Shown here in pieces: positions 55,824 through 63,923 of a DNA stretch of 64,000 nt. The notes beneath the pieces were generated by a model. The model was not told the origin of the DNA. It did not search any database and worked only from the letters and a program-made list of their open reading frames with translations. Each line of letters begins with the position of its first letter. The first letter of the stretch is position 1. The position numbers were made by a program, and so were the translations under genes. The stretch is from Olivibacter jilunii. Lineage in GTDB: Bacteria; Bacteroidota; Bacteroidia; Sphingobacteriales; Sphingobacteriaceae. Where the stretch lies: the NCBI RefSeq assembly GCF_900607235.1, contig NZ_LR027861.1, positions 1 through 64,000 on the forward strand. Direction: 5' to 3'.

Positions 55824-56899
55824 TAATAATGTCCTTCCATAGCTTGGTTAATAATTGTTTTAGCTGGTTCATCGAGTTGCTTCTTGGTCTCTTCCAGGAC
55901 AGCAACTCCTTTTGCGGAACAGTTTAAAATAGCTCGGGCTGCACCTAATCTAACTTTACTGTTGTCATTATTATAGAATTCATGTAATAAAAAATTTAGT
56001 TCATTTATGCCTGCAATATTCTCTAAGACACGAATAGCCCGCATTTTGTATGCGTCAGATGCGTTATCATAAACCTCAATGACAGCAGCCGCTGTATTTT
56101 CTTGAGAAATACGTTCTAGCGTTTTCAGCGACTGCATTTGTACTTTTATTGAAGATGCCGAAATTTTTAATAAGACGCTTTCATGGAGTTCAAGTAATTG
56201 AAATTTTGCAATAAGCTTCAATGCAAATATAACAACGCTCTGATTATCCGAATTTAACCAACACTGAACATGATGTGCTGCATTAAGTGGTAATTGCCCG
56301 ATCGCACTTAGCAGCTTAAGCTGCTGCCAATCTGAAATTGGATTTTGCAAATCATCTAAGAAAGCCAACCCTTGGAACCCCTTCAACCTAACTAAGCCGT
56401 ACTGTGCTTCTAATCTAATAATGTCCTTATAATGATTTACCAAACTTACAATTTCGGGTTCCGCTTCCGAGATTTGCATGGCACTTAATTCTTGTATAGC
56501 GGAAGCCACAATATGCGCATGCCTGCTGGACAACCTTGCTGTACTGTCTTTGTCTAACCTCAGTTGTTTATAAACTACCTTTAAATTGGACGCTGCAATA
56601 CCTGAAAGACTTTTTTCCGCATTCACTAAACTTCTTGCTAAGTATTTTCTAAATCTTCGATTAGTTAAATGGTCATTTAGCGCCGAGGGTGGCTGCAATG
56701 GAATATCAGCGGATGCTGCCTCATATATTACGATGGCTATTAGCTGTTGCCAAGATTTCCTTAAATCTGCAGCACGGTTTTTTTCAATCAAAAAAAACAA
56801 AATGACAATAAAAACCAGGAAGAGAAGACTTACCATCACGAGAGTTGCCCAAAAGAAATCAATAATGGGTAAGCCAAGAAGTGTTTCGTTCAACTGCAT
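55823..56899 (-). CDS. Membrane-anchored HEAT-repeat protein
   Basis: 358 residues. One N-terminal membrane helix (about 14-39, FFWATLVMVSLLFLVFIVILFF) and then a cytosolic helical region with HEAT-like repeats (about 130-350): NHYKDIIRLEAQYGLVRLKG, NSDNQSVVIFALKLIAKFQ, SSIKVQMQSLKTLERIS, ASDAYKMRAIRVLENI, NDNSKVRLGAARAILNC. HEAT solenoids are protein-protein scaffolds; no catalytic site is seen. It sits between the receiver gene (19-base gap) and the GT2 fusion (TAATG overlap), so it may carry the receiver's signal to the membrane synthase. Confidence 0.87.
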   Translation of the reverse strand: MQLNETLLGLPIIDFFWATLVMVSLLFLVFIVILFFLIEKNRAADLRKSWQQLIAIVIYEAASADIPLQPPSALNDHLTNRRFRKYLARSLVNAEKSLSGIAASNLKVVYKQLRLDKDSTARLSSRHAHIVASAIQELSAMQISEAEPEIVSLVNHYKDIIRLEAQYGLVRLKGFQGLAFLDDLQNPISDWQQLKLLSAIGQLPLNAAHHVQCWLNSDNQSVVIFALKLIAKFQLLELHESVLLKISASSIKVQMQSLKTLERISQENTAAAVIEVYDNASDAYKMRAIRVLENIAGINELNFLLHEFYNNDNSKVRLGAARAILNCSAKGVAVLEETKKQLDEPAKTIINQAMEGHY

Positions 56900-56918
56900 A
56901 ATTAATACAGAATTCTAT

Positions 56919-57281
56919 TTAGCGTCCAACGGTAAAACGTTTAATACGAAGAATAAGCTCTCCTGGACTAAACGGTTTGACAATAAAATCATCAGCACCC
57001 AACTTAAAAGCGTCCAAAACAACTTCTTCTTGGCCTAATCCCGAAAGAATAATAATGGGTATCGCTTTTTCTTTTATGGCGCGAACGGCAGTCACTATTT
57101 CTAAACCCGAAACATAAGGCATCATAATATCCGTGATAACCAGATCGGGGAGTGTTTCCTTTATTTTCTCAAGGGCATCCTTTCCATCGATGGCAGAAAT
57201 TATTTGATGGTTTTCCTTTGACAGCCTGAATTCAAGAGTTTTCCGTATTAACTCGTCATCTTCTGCAATTAAAATAATCAT
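56919..57281 (-). CDS. Stand-alone response-regulator receiver domain
   Basis: 120 residues, a single CheY-like domain without an output domain. Acidic pocket ED-D (residues 7-9, IAEDDELIRK), phospho-acceptor D51 in ITDIMMPYVSG, switch Ser in ILSG near 80, and Lys of VKPFSP near 103. It starts 7 bases after the hybrid kinase stop, making the kinase its likely phosphate source, and precedes the HEAT gene, its likely partner. Lack of a DNA-binding domain implies control by protein contact. Confidence 0.95.
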   Translation of the reverse strand: MIILIAEDDELIRKTLEFRLSKENHQIISAIDGKDALEKIKETLPDLVITDIMMPYVSGLEIVTAVRAIKEKAIPIIILSGLGQEEVVLDAFKLGADDFIVKPFSPGELILRIKRFTVGR

Positions 57282-57288
57282 TCAGCTA

Positions 57289-60200
57289 CTAGTTAAAAGG
57301 TGTAATTCCAATTATTTTCTTTACTATTTTTATTTCTTCAAAAATCTTGCGCAACAAGTCTTGCCGAGTAATTTCTACTATACTGTCAGCCCTTTCAAGT
57401 TCCTCGGCAAGTTCATTCAGAAGAAGCAAACCGGCCGTTCTTGAGGTTCCTAGCAATTTATGCCCTATCTTTTTTAAAGACTGAAGATCTTGTTCTTCTT
57501 GAGCTTGTTCTATTTTCTTGACGGTACCTTCTAACTCAGATATGGTCAATTTTATGAATTCCCTTTTAAACATTTCATCGCCAGCGGCGTAGTCGTCCAT
57601 CATATGATAATCGACGTGTAAATCGACCGTTATCTCATCTGTTTTTTCCTTAAAAAGCCAGGTCTTGATCTTTAACTCAATATCTGCTTCCACAATAGGT
57701 TTTGCGATAAAATCATTAAACCCGGCATCTAAGCATTTCTCCATCTCCCCTTTCACATTGCCGGCAGTAAGTGCTATTATGATAACATCAACGCCGGAGG
57801 GCAAAGACCGAATGCTACGTGTTGCTTCTATTCCATTAAGTTCGGGCATTTGAATGTCCATAAAAATAAGGTCTGGCATTTTGACTTTGCAGGCCTCTAC
57901 CGCAAGCAAACCATTTTCAGCTTTTTCAATTGACGCAAGTGGGGCAATGCGTTCGATAATTGTGCTCGTTAACAACATATTAACCGCATTATCTTCGGCA
58001 ATAAGCACATTAAAAGGACGAACGACAGCTTTAGATGGCAACCGATCGCTTTCTTCACCATTTACGACATCAATCTTTTGCGTTCGCTTAAGAGCCTCGT
58101 ACATCTCTTTCGTATTAATCGGTTTCCTTACCCGTGTTACCATTAATTCATTTGATTGTTTAACAATATCTTCGTCTTCAGATGAACTGTATAGCAAAAT
58201 AATTGGAATGTTGGAATATTCCGCTTTTGGGCTCTGTCGTATTTTTCTAATTACCTCTAAGCCATCTAAAATCGGCATCTGGTAGTCTACAATCAGTAAA
58301 TCATATTTTTTATTGTCGTATAATTTTTGCAGGGCATCGAAGCCATTACTAACAGATTCAGAATGAATATTTTTCAACGCCAACATCCGTTCCAGTATCA
58401 TCCTATTATGATCATTATCATCTACGATCAAAACAGATTGCAAGTCGTTTAAATCACCATTTCCTGCAGGATCTCCAAGCTCAAACGACGTTTCTAAGTT
58501 AAAAAAGAACGTGCTTCCAATCCCGACCTCGCTTTCCAGCTGCAGATGACTGCCCATTAACGCTAACAATTTATTGGAAATAGTAAGACCTAAACCTGTT
58601 CCCCCATATTTCTTAGTAATAGTACTATCTTCTTGGGCAAAAGCCTCAAAAATTTCATGTTGTTTGTCTCGTTGAATACCGATACCCGTATCTGTTACGG
58701 AAAACCGCAAAGTAGTTTTGTTATCTGAGGCGCTTATTTGTACTTCTTCTATTTTCAGTTCTATTTCTCCTATTTCTGTAAATTTGACGGCATTACCCAG
58801 TAAATTAATAAGTATTTGTTTTAATCGTGCATCGTCCGCCCAGATAAAACGCGGAAGATGAGGAGACATATCGAGAATTAATTCCAATCCTTTCTTTTGA
58901 GCTTGGTAGGTGATAACGTTTATTACCTGTTCACTCAAGTCAAATAAGTCTATTCTTTCAGAATTCAGCTCCAGTTTACCCGCTTCGATTTTAGAAAAAT
59001 CAAGGATATCATTAATAATCGCTAAAAGCGAAACTGCAGAATCATTAACGATCGTGAGATACTGTTTCTGCGTATCATTTAATGAAGTTTTTAATATCAG
59101 ATCAGTAAAGCCAATCACACCGTTGAGAGGCGTTCTTATTTCGTGGCTCATGTTAGCAAGAAATTCAGATTTAGCTTTGCTGGCTTGTTCCGCTATTTTT
59201 TTTGCCTTCCGCAATTCCTCGCTCTTTTCAAAACTTTCTGTTATATCCTGCGTAAACATAACCAGTCCCCCCACTTCATTATTAAAGTGACGCCAAGGTC
59301 TGATTTCCCAAATAAGGTGTTGTTCGTGGTCCCATCCCGGTGGCGTCCAGACATCGTCATTTTTTTTATGCACCTCGCCATTCAGACATTTTTTATGAAT
59401 TTCTTTCCAATCGTCAGGAAGATTCGGAAAAACATCGTAATGTGATTTGCCAATAATACTCACATCTGCTAAATGATAACTTTCATACCATCGTTTGCTG
59501 ACGGCAATATATCTTAAATCTTTGTCTAACATTGCTACAGCCGCCGGCGCATGCTCAATGAACGTTCGAAGCCTGGCCCTTTCCTCTATTAATGCAACTT
59601 CTGCCCGCTTCTTTTGATCTATATCTTGGAAAGTACCGAAAATCCGTTTGCATACACCTTCTATCATTTCGGGTTGTCCGTGGCTTCTGACCCAAATCAA
59701 TCGTTTCTTTGCGGTGCGTAACTGTAATTCTAAGTCATAAGGTATGCCTTTCGTCACGGCTTCTTGAAATGCTTCTTCTATATACGCACGATTCTCGTCT
59801 TCATAAAAGGCCAATGCCTGTTCAATGGTCGGTTCATAATCGACTGCGACTTCATGAATACTTTTTGTAACATCCGACCATATAATTCTATTATTCGTTA
59901 AATCTACCTCCCAGCCGCCAACCCGCGCGACGCGGTTGGTCTGCTCCAACATTTCTTTCGTCTTCTTGAGATCACCCTCCAACTTCAAACGCTCAGTCAT
60001 GTCAATCGCATTTCCAATAATGTAATCGTTACCTTCTGCGTCTTGTTCTAACACATTATTATAGAGCCAAAACAAGGGCTGTCCGTCTTTATGAAGCGTT
60101 TTCATAAGCCCTGTATCTTTGCGATTTAATTTGATACGATTCAAATATCCTTTCAGAAATTCGTGATGATAGGGTGGAACTAAATCGAATAAGGACATTC

Positions 60201-61194
60201 CTAGAATTTCTTCCTTTTTATATCCTAGTATGGCAGCACCTGCTTGATTGACCGACAAAATATTGCCCGCTAAGTCGTGTGTACACATCAGGCCCTGAGA
60301 ATTCTCAAAAAAAGAACGAAGTTTATTTTCGCTTATCTCTAGCTCTTGATTCTTTAGCGTTTCTTCCGTCATATCACGACCAACGACGAAAATCTCATTT
60401 TCTCCGATATTAGGAGTTACAGACCATTGGATCGTTCGATTAGATCCGTCTTTTGCCAATAAACGATTAGTAAAATGAATGGTGTTCTTTCCGGATCGCC
60501 TATCCGAAAGTTCGTCCTCTGTCTTCCTGATATCATCCGGATAAACAAACGTTAAAAGTTTCTTTCCGAGCAACTCGCTTTCTCGCCAACCTAAAAGGTC
60601 TTGGAAAGCGGGATTCACCATTTTTATGATGCCTTCGGAGGTGACCGAGCTGATCAAATCTTTTGATATGTCAAACAATTTAGAAAAGTACTTTGCTTCT
60701 TGGGTATTCTTTCTCTCAAGTATTAAAGTAACCACCTGCTTAGCCAAAAGCTCAAGAAGTCTTTTCTGCTTTTCGTTTAATTCTTTCGGCTTTTTATCGA
60801 TAACACATAATGCTCCCAATGCATATCCGCGAGGATCAATTAACGGGTAACCTGCGTAAAAAGCGATATTTGGATCTCCTGTAACGAGTGGGTTATGAAC
60901 AAATCGGCTATCTTTTGCTGTATCGTTTACTTGGAAAACGCTGTCATTTAAAATGGTATACTGGCAAAAGGAAATATCACGGCTCATTTCAACCGTATCG
61001 ATACCTTTCTTCGATTTAAACCACTGTCTGTTTTCGTCAATAAGTGATATAAGCGAAATTGGGGTGTCGCAAATCAAACTAGCCGCTTCAGTAATGCTAT
61101 CAAAGTCTTCCTCTTCAAGTGAATCAAGTATATCATAATTTCTCAGCGCCTGCACGCGCTCTTTCTCGTTTTCAGGAATTGGAAAACTTATCAT
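57289..61194 (-). CDS. Soluble hybrid histidine kinase: GAF-PAS4-HisKA-HATPase-REC-REC-Hpt
   Basis: 1301 residues with no membrane segment. Domains: GAF about 20-155, four PAS/PAC units about 165-285, 290-410, 425-535 and 545-660, HisKA with H684 (MSHEIRTPLNG), HATPase_c about 785-905 (N box NAVKFT, DTGIGI, GTGLGL), receiver 1 with D970 (IVDYQMP), receiver 2 with D1113 (FMDIQMP), and an Hpt domain with H1245 (IGHKLLGTSR). The whole phosphorelay His-Asp-His is in one chain; the final Asp may be D51 of the receiver encoded 7 bases downstream. The signal is cytosolic (GAF/PAS ligand or redox) but unknown. First gene of the four-gene synthase operon; a 14-bp palindrome lies upstream. Confidence 0.94.
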   Translation of the reverse strand: MISFPIPENEKERVQALRNYDILDSLEEEDFDSITEAASLICDTPISLISLIDENRQWFKSKKGIDTVEMSRDISFCQYTILNDSVFQVNDTAKDSRFVHNPLVTGDPNIAFYAGYPLIDPRGYALGALCVIDKKPKELNEKQKRLLELLAKQVVTLILERKNTQEAKYFSKLFDISKDLISSVTSEGIIKMVNPAFQDLLGWRESELLGKKLLTFVYPDDIRKTEDELSDRRSGKNTIHFTNRLLAKDGSNRTIQWSVTPNIGENEIFVVGRDMTEETLKNQELEISENKLRSFFENSQGLMCTHDLAGNILSVNQAGAAILGYKKEEILGMSLFDLVPPYHHEFLKGYLNRIKLNRKDTGLMKTLHKDGQPLFWLYNNVLEQDAEGNDYIIGNAIDMTERLKLEGDLKKTKEMLEQTNRVARVGGWEVDLTNNRIIWSDVTKSIHEVAVDYEPTIEQALAFYEDENRAYIEEAFQEAVTKGIPYDLELQLRTAKKRLIWVRSHGQPEMIEGVCKRIFGTFQDIDQKKRAEVALIEERARLRTFIEHAPAAVAMLDKDLRYIAVSKRWYESYHLADVSIIGKSHYDVFPNLPDDWKEIHKKCLNGEVHKKNDDVWTPPGWDHEQHLIWEIRPWRHFNNEVGGLVMFTQDITESFEKSEELRKAKKIAEQASKAKSEFLANMSHEIRTPLNGVIGFTDLILKTSLNDTQKQYLTIVNDSAVSLLAIINDILDFSKIEAGKLELNSERIDLFDLSEQVINVITYQAQKKGLELILDMSPHLPRFIWADDARLKQILINLLGNAVKFTEIGEIELKIEEVQISASDNKTTLRFSVTDTGIGIQRDKQHEIFEAFAQEDSTITKKYGGTGLGLTISNKLLALMGSHLQLESEVGIGSTFFFNLETSFELGDPAGNGDLNDLQSVLIVDDNDHNRMILERMLALKNIHSESVSNGFDALQKLYDNKKYDLLIVDYQMPILDGLEVIRKIRQSPKAEYSNIPIILLYSSSEDEDIVKQSNELMVTRVRKPINTKEMYEALKRTQKIDVVNGEESDRLPSKAVVRPFNVLIAEDNAVNMLLTSTIIERIAPLASIEKAENGLLAVEACKVKMPDLIFMDIQMPELNGIEATRSIRSLPSGVDVIIIALTAGNVKGEMEKCLDAGFNDFIAKPIVEADIELKIKTWLFKEKTDEITVDLHVDYHMMDDYAAGDEMFKREFIKLTISELEGTVKKIEQAQEEQDLQSLKKIGHKLLGTSRTAGLLLLNELAEELERADSIVEITRQDLLRKIFEEIKIVKKIIGITPFN

Positions 61195-61244
61195 AATTTG
61201 GATTTATTGTACACCTAATATACAACAAACAAAAACAAATTAAG

Positions 61245-61258
61245 TTCTTTATAAAGAA
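61245..61258. promoter_or_regulatory. 14-bp perfect palindrome upstream of the hybrid kinase operon
   Basis: TTCTTTATAAAGAA is an exact palindrome 51 bases before the kinase ATG. Immediately downstream on the minus strand is TTAATTTG, one mismatch from the -7 consensus, so the palindrome would lie in the promoter spacer: an operator position. A random A+T palindrome cannot be excluded. Confidence 0.4.
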
Positions 61259-61386
61259 ATGTAAGATGATTTAGAAATATCAATGTCGAATCAAAACGAC
61301 CTAATTTTCATAAAACCGACACAAGTATCACAATAATTCACATGAAAGCTGGTTGCAGTATACTCTTTGTACGTGATCATCATAGT

Positions 61387-61701
61387 CTAATTATTGTATT
61401 GAATTGCCTCTGCCTTATAGTATGAATCAGCATCTTCGCCGCCTGTATATTCAATGCCATGAATAATAACTCCATCTGCACCGACAGCTTTAGCCTTTTC
61501 AACTATTTTCCGCTTCGCCACTTCTTCATTGAGCAAAACCTTCGAAGATATATGTCCGATAACTTTATAGTCTTTTTTAACGTCTTTGCTTGCATAATAA
61601 ACATCCATATGCATCGTCGGATTAAATCGATCTCCAAGATAAGATGTGCCGACGCAGGACATCATACTCAATAAAATAGGTAAAAATAGCTTTTTGTTCA
61701 T
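61387..61701 (-). CDS. Small lipoprotein
   Basis: 104 residues. Signal KKLFLPILLSMMSC gives a lipobox (SMMSC, Cys 16). The mature part has an alternating strand-helix pattern (VYYASKDVKKDYKVIGHISSKVL, EEVAKRKIVEKAKAVGADGVIIHGIEY) that resembles the YbjQ/DUF-type fold in which a strand-helix-strand ends in GADGV. That GADGVI segment is common in lipoproteins of Bacteroidota. Function unknown. Divergent from the alpha/beta hydrolase (152-base gap). Confidence 0.8.
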   Translation of the reverse strand: MNKKLFLPILLSMMSCVGTSYLGDRFNPTMHMDVYYASKDVKKDYKVIGHISSKVLLNEEVAKRKIVEKAKAVGADGVIIHGIEYTGGEDADSYYKAEAIQYNN

Positions 61702-61853
61702 AATTGATTCGATTGTTACTGGTTAGACTGGTGAAACACGTTTTGGTTTAGCAAACGGTTATAACTTGTCGCTATATACCCGGATATTGCCGCATTTCGA
61801 GTGCTCACATTCACTAATTCAACTTAAATTTACGTTCAATATTTACATTCATC

Positions 61854-62690
61854 ATGACACGTAGATTACCAACCATTACATTATTAATGCTAGTTTTTTT
61901 ATCTATGAAAGCTCAACAAACACAAATTGGCAGTTATGCCCAAGTAAATGGCCTGAAAATGTTTTATGAAATCCATGGTAAAGGCAATCCCTTAGTATTA
62001 TTACATGGAGGAGGATCAACCATTGCAACTACTTTCGGCCGCATTTTACCCGAACTTGCCAAAGCACATCAAGTAATTGCAGTAGAGCTACAGGCACATG
62101 GGCACACTACTGATATCGATAGGCCACTCAGTTTCGAACAGGATGCAGATGACGTGGCGGCACTCTTAAAGCAGCTGAGCATTAAGAAAGCGAGCTTTAT
62201 GGGTTTCAGCAACGGAGGTACCACCTGCTTGCAAATTGCTATACGACACCCCGATTTAGTAGACAAGCTTATTGTGGCCTCTTCCAATTATAAGCGCGGC
62301 GGACTGCAACCCGGCTTTTTTGAGGGTATGGAGCAAGCAACACTTGATAATATGCCACAACCATTGAAAGACGCCTATTACGCTATTAATCCTGACCCAA
62401 AGGGGCTACAAGCCATGTTTGAGCGGGATAAGGCTAGAATGCTTGCATTTAAAGATATAAGCGATGAGCAAATAAAGAGCATTCAGGTTCCTGTGCTTGT
62501 CGTGAATGGCGATACGGATGTAATTCGTACCGAGCACGCACTTGAACTTTCCCGGATGTTACCGCATGCACAACTGGCCATTCTACCTGGTGGGCACGGT
62601 GATTATCTAGGGGAAATTTGTGCGCCAAATAAAACAAGCAATATGCCCGTCTTCTTTGTCGCTTTGATTAACGACTTTCTTGGGAAATGA
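61854..62690 (+). CDS. Exported alpha/beta hydrolase
   Basis: 278 residues, signal peptide ending MKAQQ (about 21). Oxyanion region LLHGGGST near 48-55, nucleophile elbow GFSNGG near residues 121-126, acid in VNGDTDVI near 217-224 and His in PGGHGDYL near 245-252. Members of this group are esterases, lipases or small-molecule hydrolases. The closing SNGG elbow is seen in bromoperoxidase-like hydrolases. Substrate cannot be told. Confidence 0.92.
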   Translation: MTRRLPTITLLMLVFLSMKAQQTQIGSYAQVNGLKMFYEIHGKGNPLVLLHGGGSTIATTFGRILPELAKAHQVIAVELQAHGHTTDIDRPLSFEQDADDVAALLKQLSIKKASFMGFSNGGTTCLQIAIRHPDLVDKLIVASSNYKRGGLQPGFFEGMEQATLDNMPQPLKDAYYAINPDPKGLQAMFERDKARMLAFKDISDEQIKSIQVPVLVVNGDTDVIRTEHALELSRMLPHAQLAILPGGHGDYLGEICAPNKTSNMPVFFVALINDFLGK

Positions 62691-62821
62691 CGCCGGAAAA
62701 CGCACTCCTTATAATTATACTGCCATCAAAACGGATAGACAATATTTAGTAATGTCAATATGACATCTTCCATCCTTGTTGCACAGCTTTTGCTGAGGCT
62801 CGAAAAAAGGATTGATTTTGC

Positions 62822-63205
62822 ATGATGACCATTCATTTGACAGAAAATAATAAACTGAAAAAGTTGATTGTTGTAGGAGATCGGGTGCTGGTAAAACCGG
62901 CGAAACCTAATGAGCGGACAGAAAGCGGGCTCTATCTACCACCCGGGGTTCAGGAGAAGGAAAAGGTGCAACAGGGTTATGTTATAAAAACAGGGCCAGG
63001 TTATGCTATTCCCGTACCCGCTGATGAAGATGATGCTTGGAAGCCACAAGAAGAGAAGGTAAAATATATCCCCCTACAGGCGAAGGAAGGAGATTTAGCA
63101 ATTTTCTTGGTAAACGGCTCCACCGAGATCTTGTATCAGGGTGAAAAATACTTCATTGTTCCACAAGGGGCCATTTTAATGCTGGAAAGAGAAGAAGAAC
63201 TCTAA
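62822..63205 (+). CDS. GroES-like co-chaperonin paralogue, orphan
   Basis: 127 residues (ATG at 62822, or 62825). The GroES fold is recognisable: LIVVGDRVLVKPAKPNERTESGLYLPPG holds strand 1 and the mobile-loop type ESGLYLPP, and YQGEKYFIVPQGAILMLE is the last strand pair. Compared with GroES (about 97 residues) it has a different N-terminus and an insertion (YAIPVPADEDDAWKPQEEKVKYIPLQ). No groEL follows. Such divergent copies occur in this phylum next to the true groES; whether it caps GroEL is not known. Confidence 0.85.
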   Translation: MMTIHLTENNKLKKLIVVGDRVLVKPAKPNERTESGLYLPPGVQEKEKVQQGYVIKTGPGYAIPVPADEDDAWKPQEEKVKYIPLQAKEGDLAIFLVNGSTEILYQGEKYFIVPQGAILMLEREEEL

Positions 63206-63230
63206 TTCTTTGCATGGCGGCGATTTTTCA

Positions 63231-63287
63231 AATTTGTTGCTTGACTAAACAATATCACCTCATGACTGTTAAGTTAAGCAACAAATT
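63231..63287. repeat. 12-bp perfect inverted repeat before a small lipoprotein gene
   Basis: AATTTGTTGCTT (63231-63242) and AAGCAACAAATT (63276-63287) are exact complements; with one mismatch the arms extend to 15 bases. The second arm ends 9 bases before the lipoprotein ATG, so as RNA it could mask the ribosome site. The first arm also contains TTGTTG. Confidence 0.5.
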
Positions 63288-63296
63288 ATTTCTATT

Positions 63297-63509
63297 ATGA
63301 AAAATCTTAAAAAGCTATTCGCAACACTATCAGCTTGTTTATTTTTATCGATTATTGGCTGTGGACAAAATAGCCAGGAAAACGAAACGGAAGGTGATTC
63401 TTATCGAGATACCGTAGAAGCGCCTACGACTAACGATAACAATATGCGCAATGACCAACCGACGGACGAGTTGACAACAAAGGATTCGCTGAGTACCGAC
63501 TCTATTTGA
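63297..63509 (+). CDS. Small lipoprotein, acidic low-complexity
   Basis: 70 residues. KNLKKLFATLSACLFLSIIGC is a lipoprotein signal with lipobox SIIGC (Cys 22). The remaining 48 residues are Asp, Glu, Asn and Thr-rich (SQENETEGDSYRDTV, NNMRNDQPTDELTTKDSLSTDSI), probably disordered. Common in this phylum, function unknown. An inverted repeat lies just upstream. Confidence 0.78.
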   Translation: MKNLKKLFATLSACLFLSIIGCGQNSQENETEGDSYRDTVEAPTTNDNNMRNDQPTDELTTKDSLSTDSI

Positions 63510-63527
63510 TGTTGCTGCTAAGCCAAC

Positions 63528-63558
63528 TTGCAAGCAAACTTATCTTTACCTATTTTTG
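63528..63558 (+). promoter_or_regulatory. Near-perfect Bacteroidota promoter
   Basis: TTG (63528-63530), exactly 20 bases, then TATTTTTG (63551-63558): both boxes match TTG-N19-21-TAnnTTTG. The ATG at 63579 follows 20 bases later, so the leader is about 14-15 bases. Confidence 0.75.
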
Positions 63559-63578
63559 CTAATAATGTTAGCAAACAA

Positions 63579-63848
63579 ATGAAAGAAGAGATAAATTTTT
63601 ACTTATTACAGGCGGATAAATTCAATCCTTATATTAACCGAAAGGAGCATCTTCAACGTATTTATCCTAAATTGACGTGGGAAACGATTTTAAGCCACCG
63701 ACGAGAAGTCTATACTCGAGATCGGATAATCATCTACTTAAAACAAAACATAGAAAGATTAGGTGCGCTTGGCTTTAGGGAAGTAGCGGAGCGGCATCTC
63801 CATCAGTACGAACGGGAAAGCTATCCGGAGTTATTTTATGACGAGTGA
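63579..63848 (+). CDS. Small hypothetical protein (89 aa)
   Basis: No signal or membrane segment. It is helical and highly charged: KEEINFYLLQADKFNPYINRKEHLQRIYP, then WETILSHRREVYTRDRIIIYLKQNIERLGALGFREVAERHLHQYERES, suggesting three helices. I recognise no family. The ATG at 63579 is chosen because the TTG at 63528 is the promoter -33 box. A consensus promoter and a strong terminator make it its own transcription unit. Confidence 0.8.
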   Translation: MKEEINFYLLQADKFNPYINRKEHLQRIYPKLTWETILSHRREVYTRDRIIIYLKQNIERLGALGFREVAERHLHQYERESYPELFYDE

Positions 63849-63863
63849 GCTTGGTAGCCACAT

Positions 63864-63904
63864 AAAAACAAAAGGTTCTTTTTAACAAGGAACCTTTTGT
63901 TTTT
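63864..63904. terminator. Strong bidirectional terminator
   Basis: AAAAACAAAAGGTTC (63864-63878) and its exact complement (63890-63904) form a 15-bp stem, 11-base loop, ending in a T-run TTTTTT. It sits between the convergent small gene and the dehydrogenase. Confidence 0.88.
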
Positions 63905-63923
63905 TATACTGTCGGTCAGGGTT

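Noticed and set aside
57854-58285. 143-codon plus-strand frame inside the hybrid kinase
   Set aside because: Shadow of the receiver domains; the phospho-acceptor motifs on the other strand are unambiguous.
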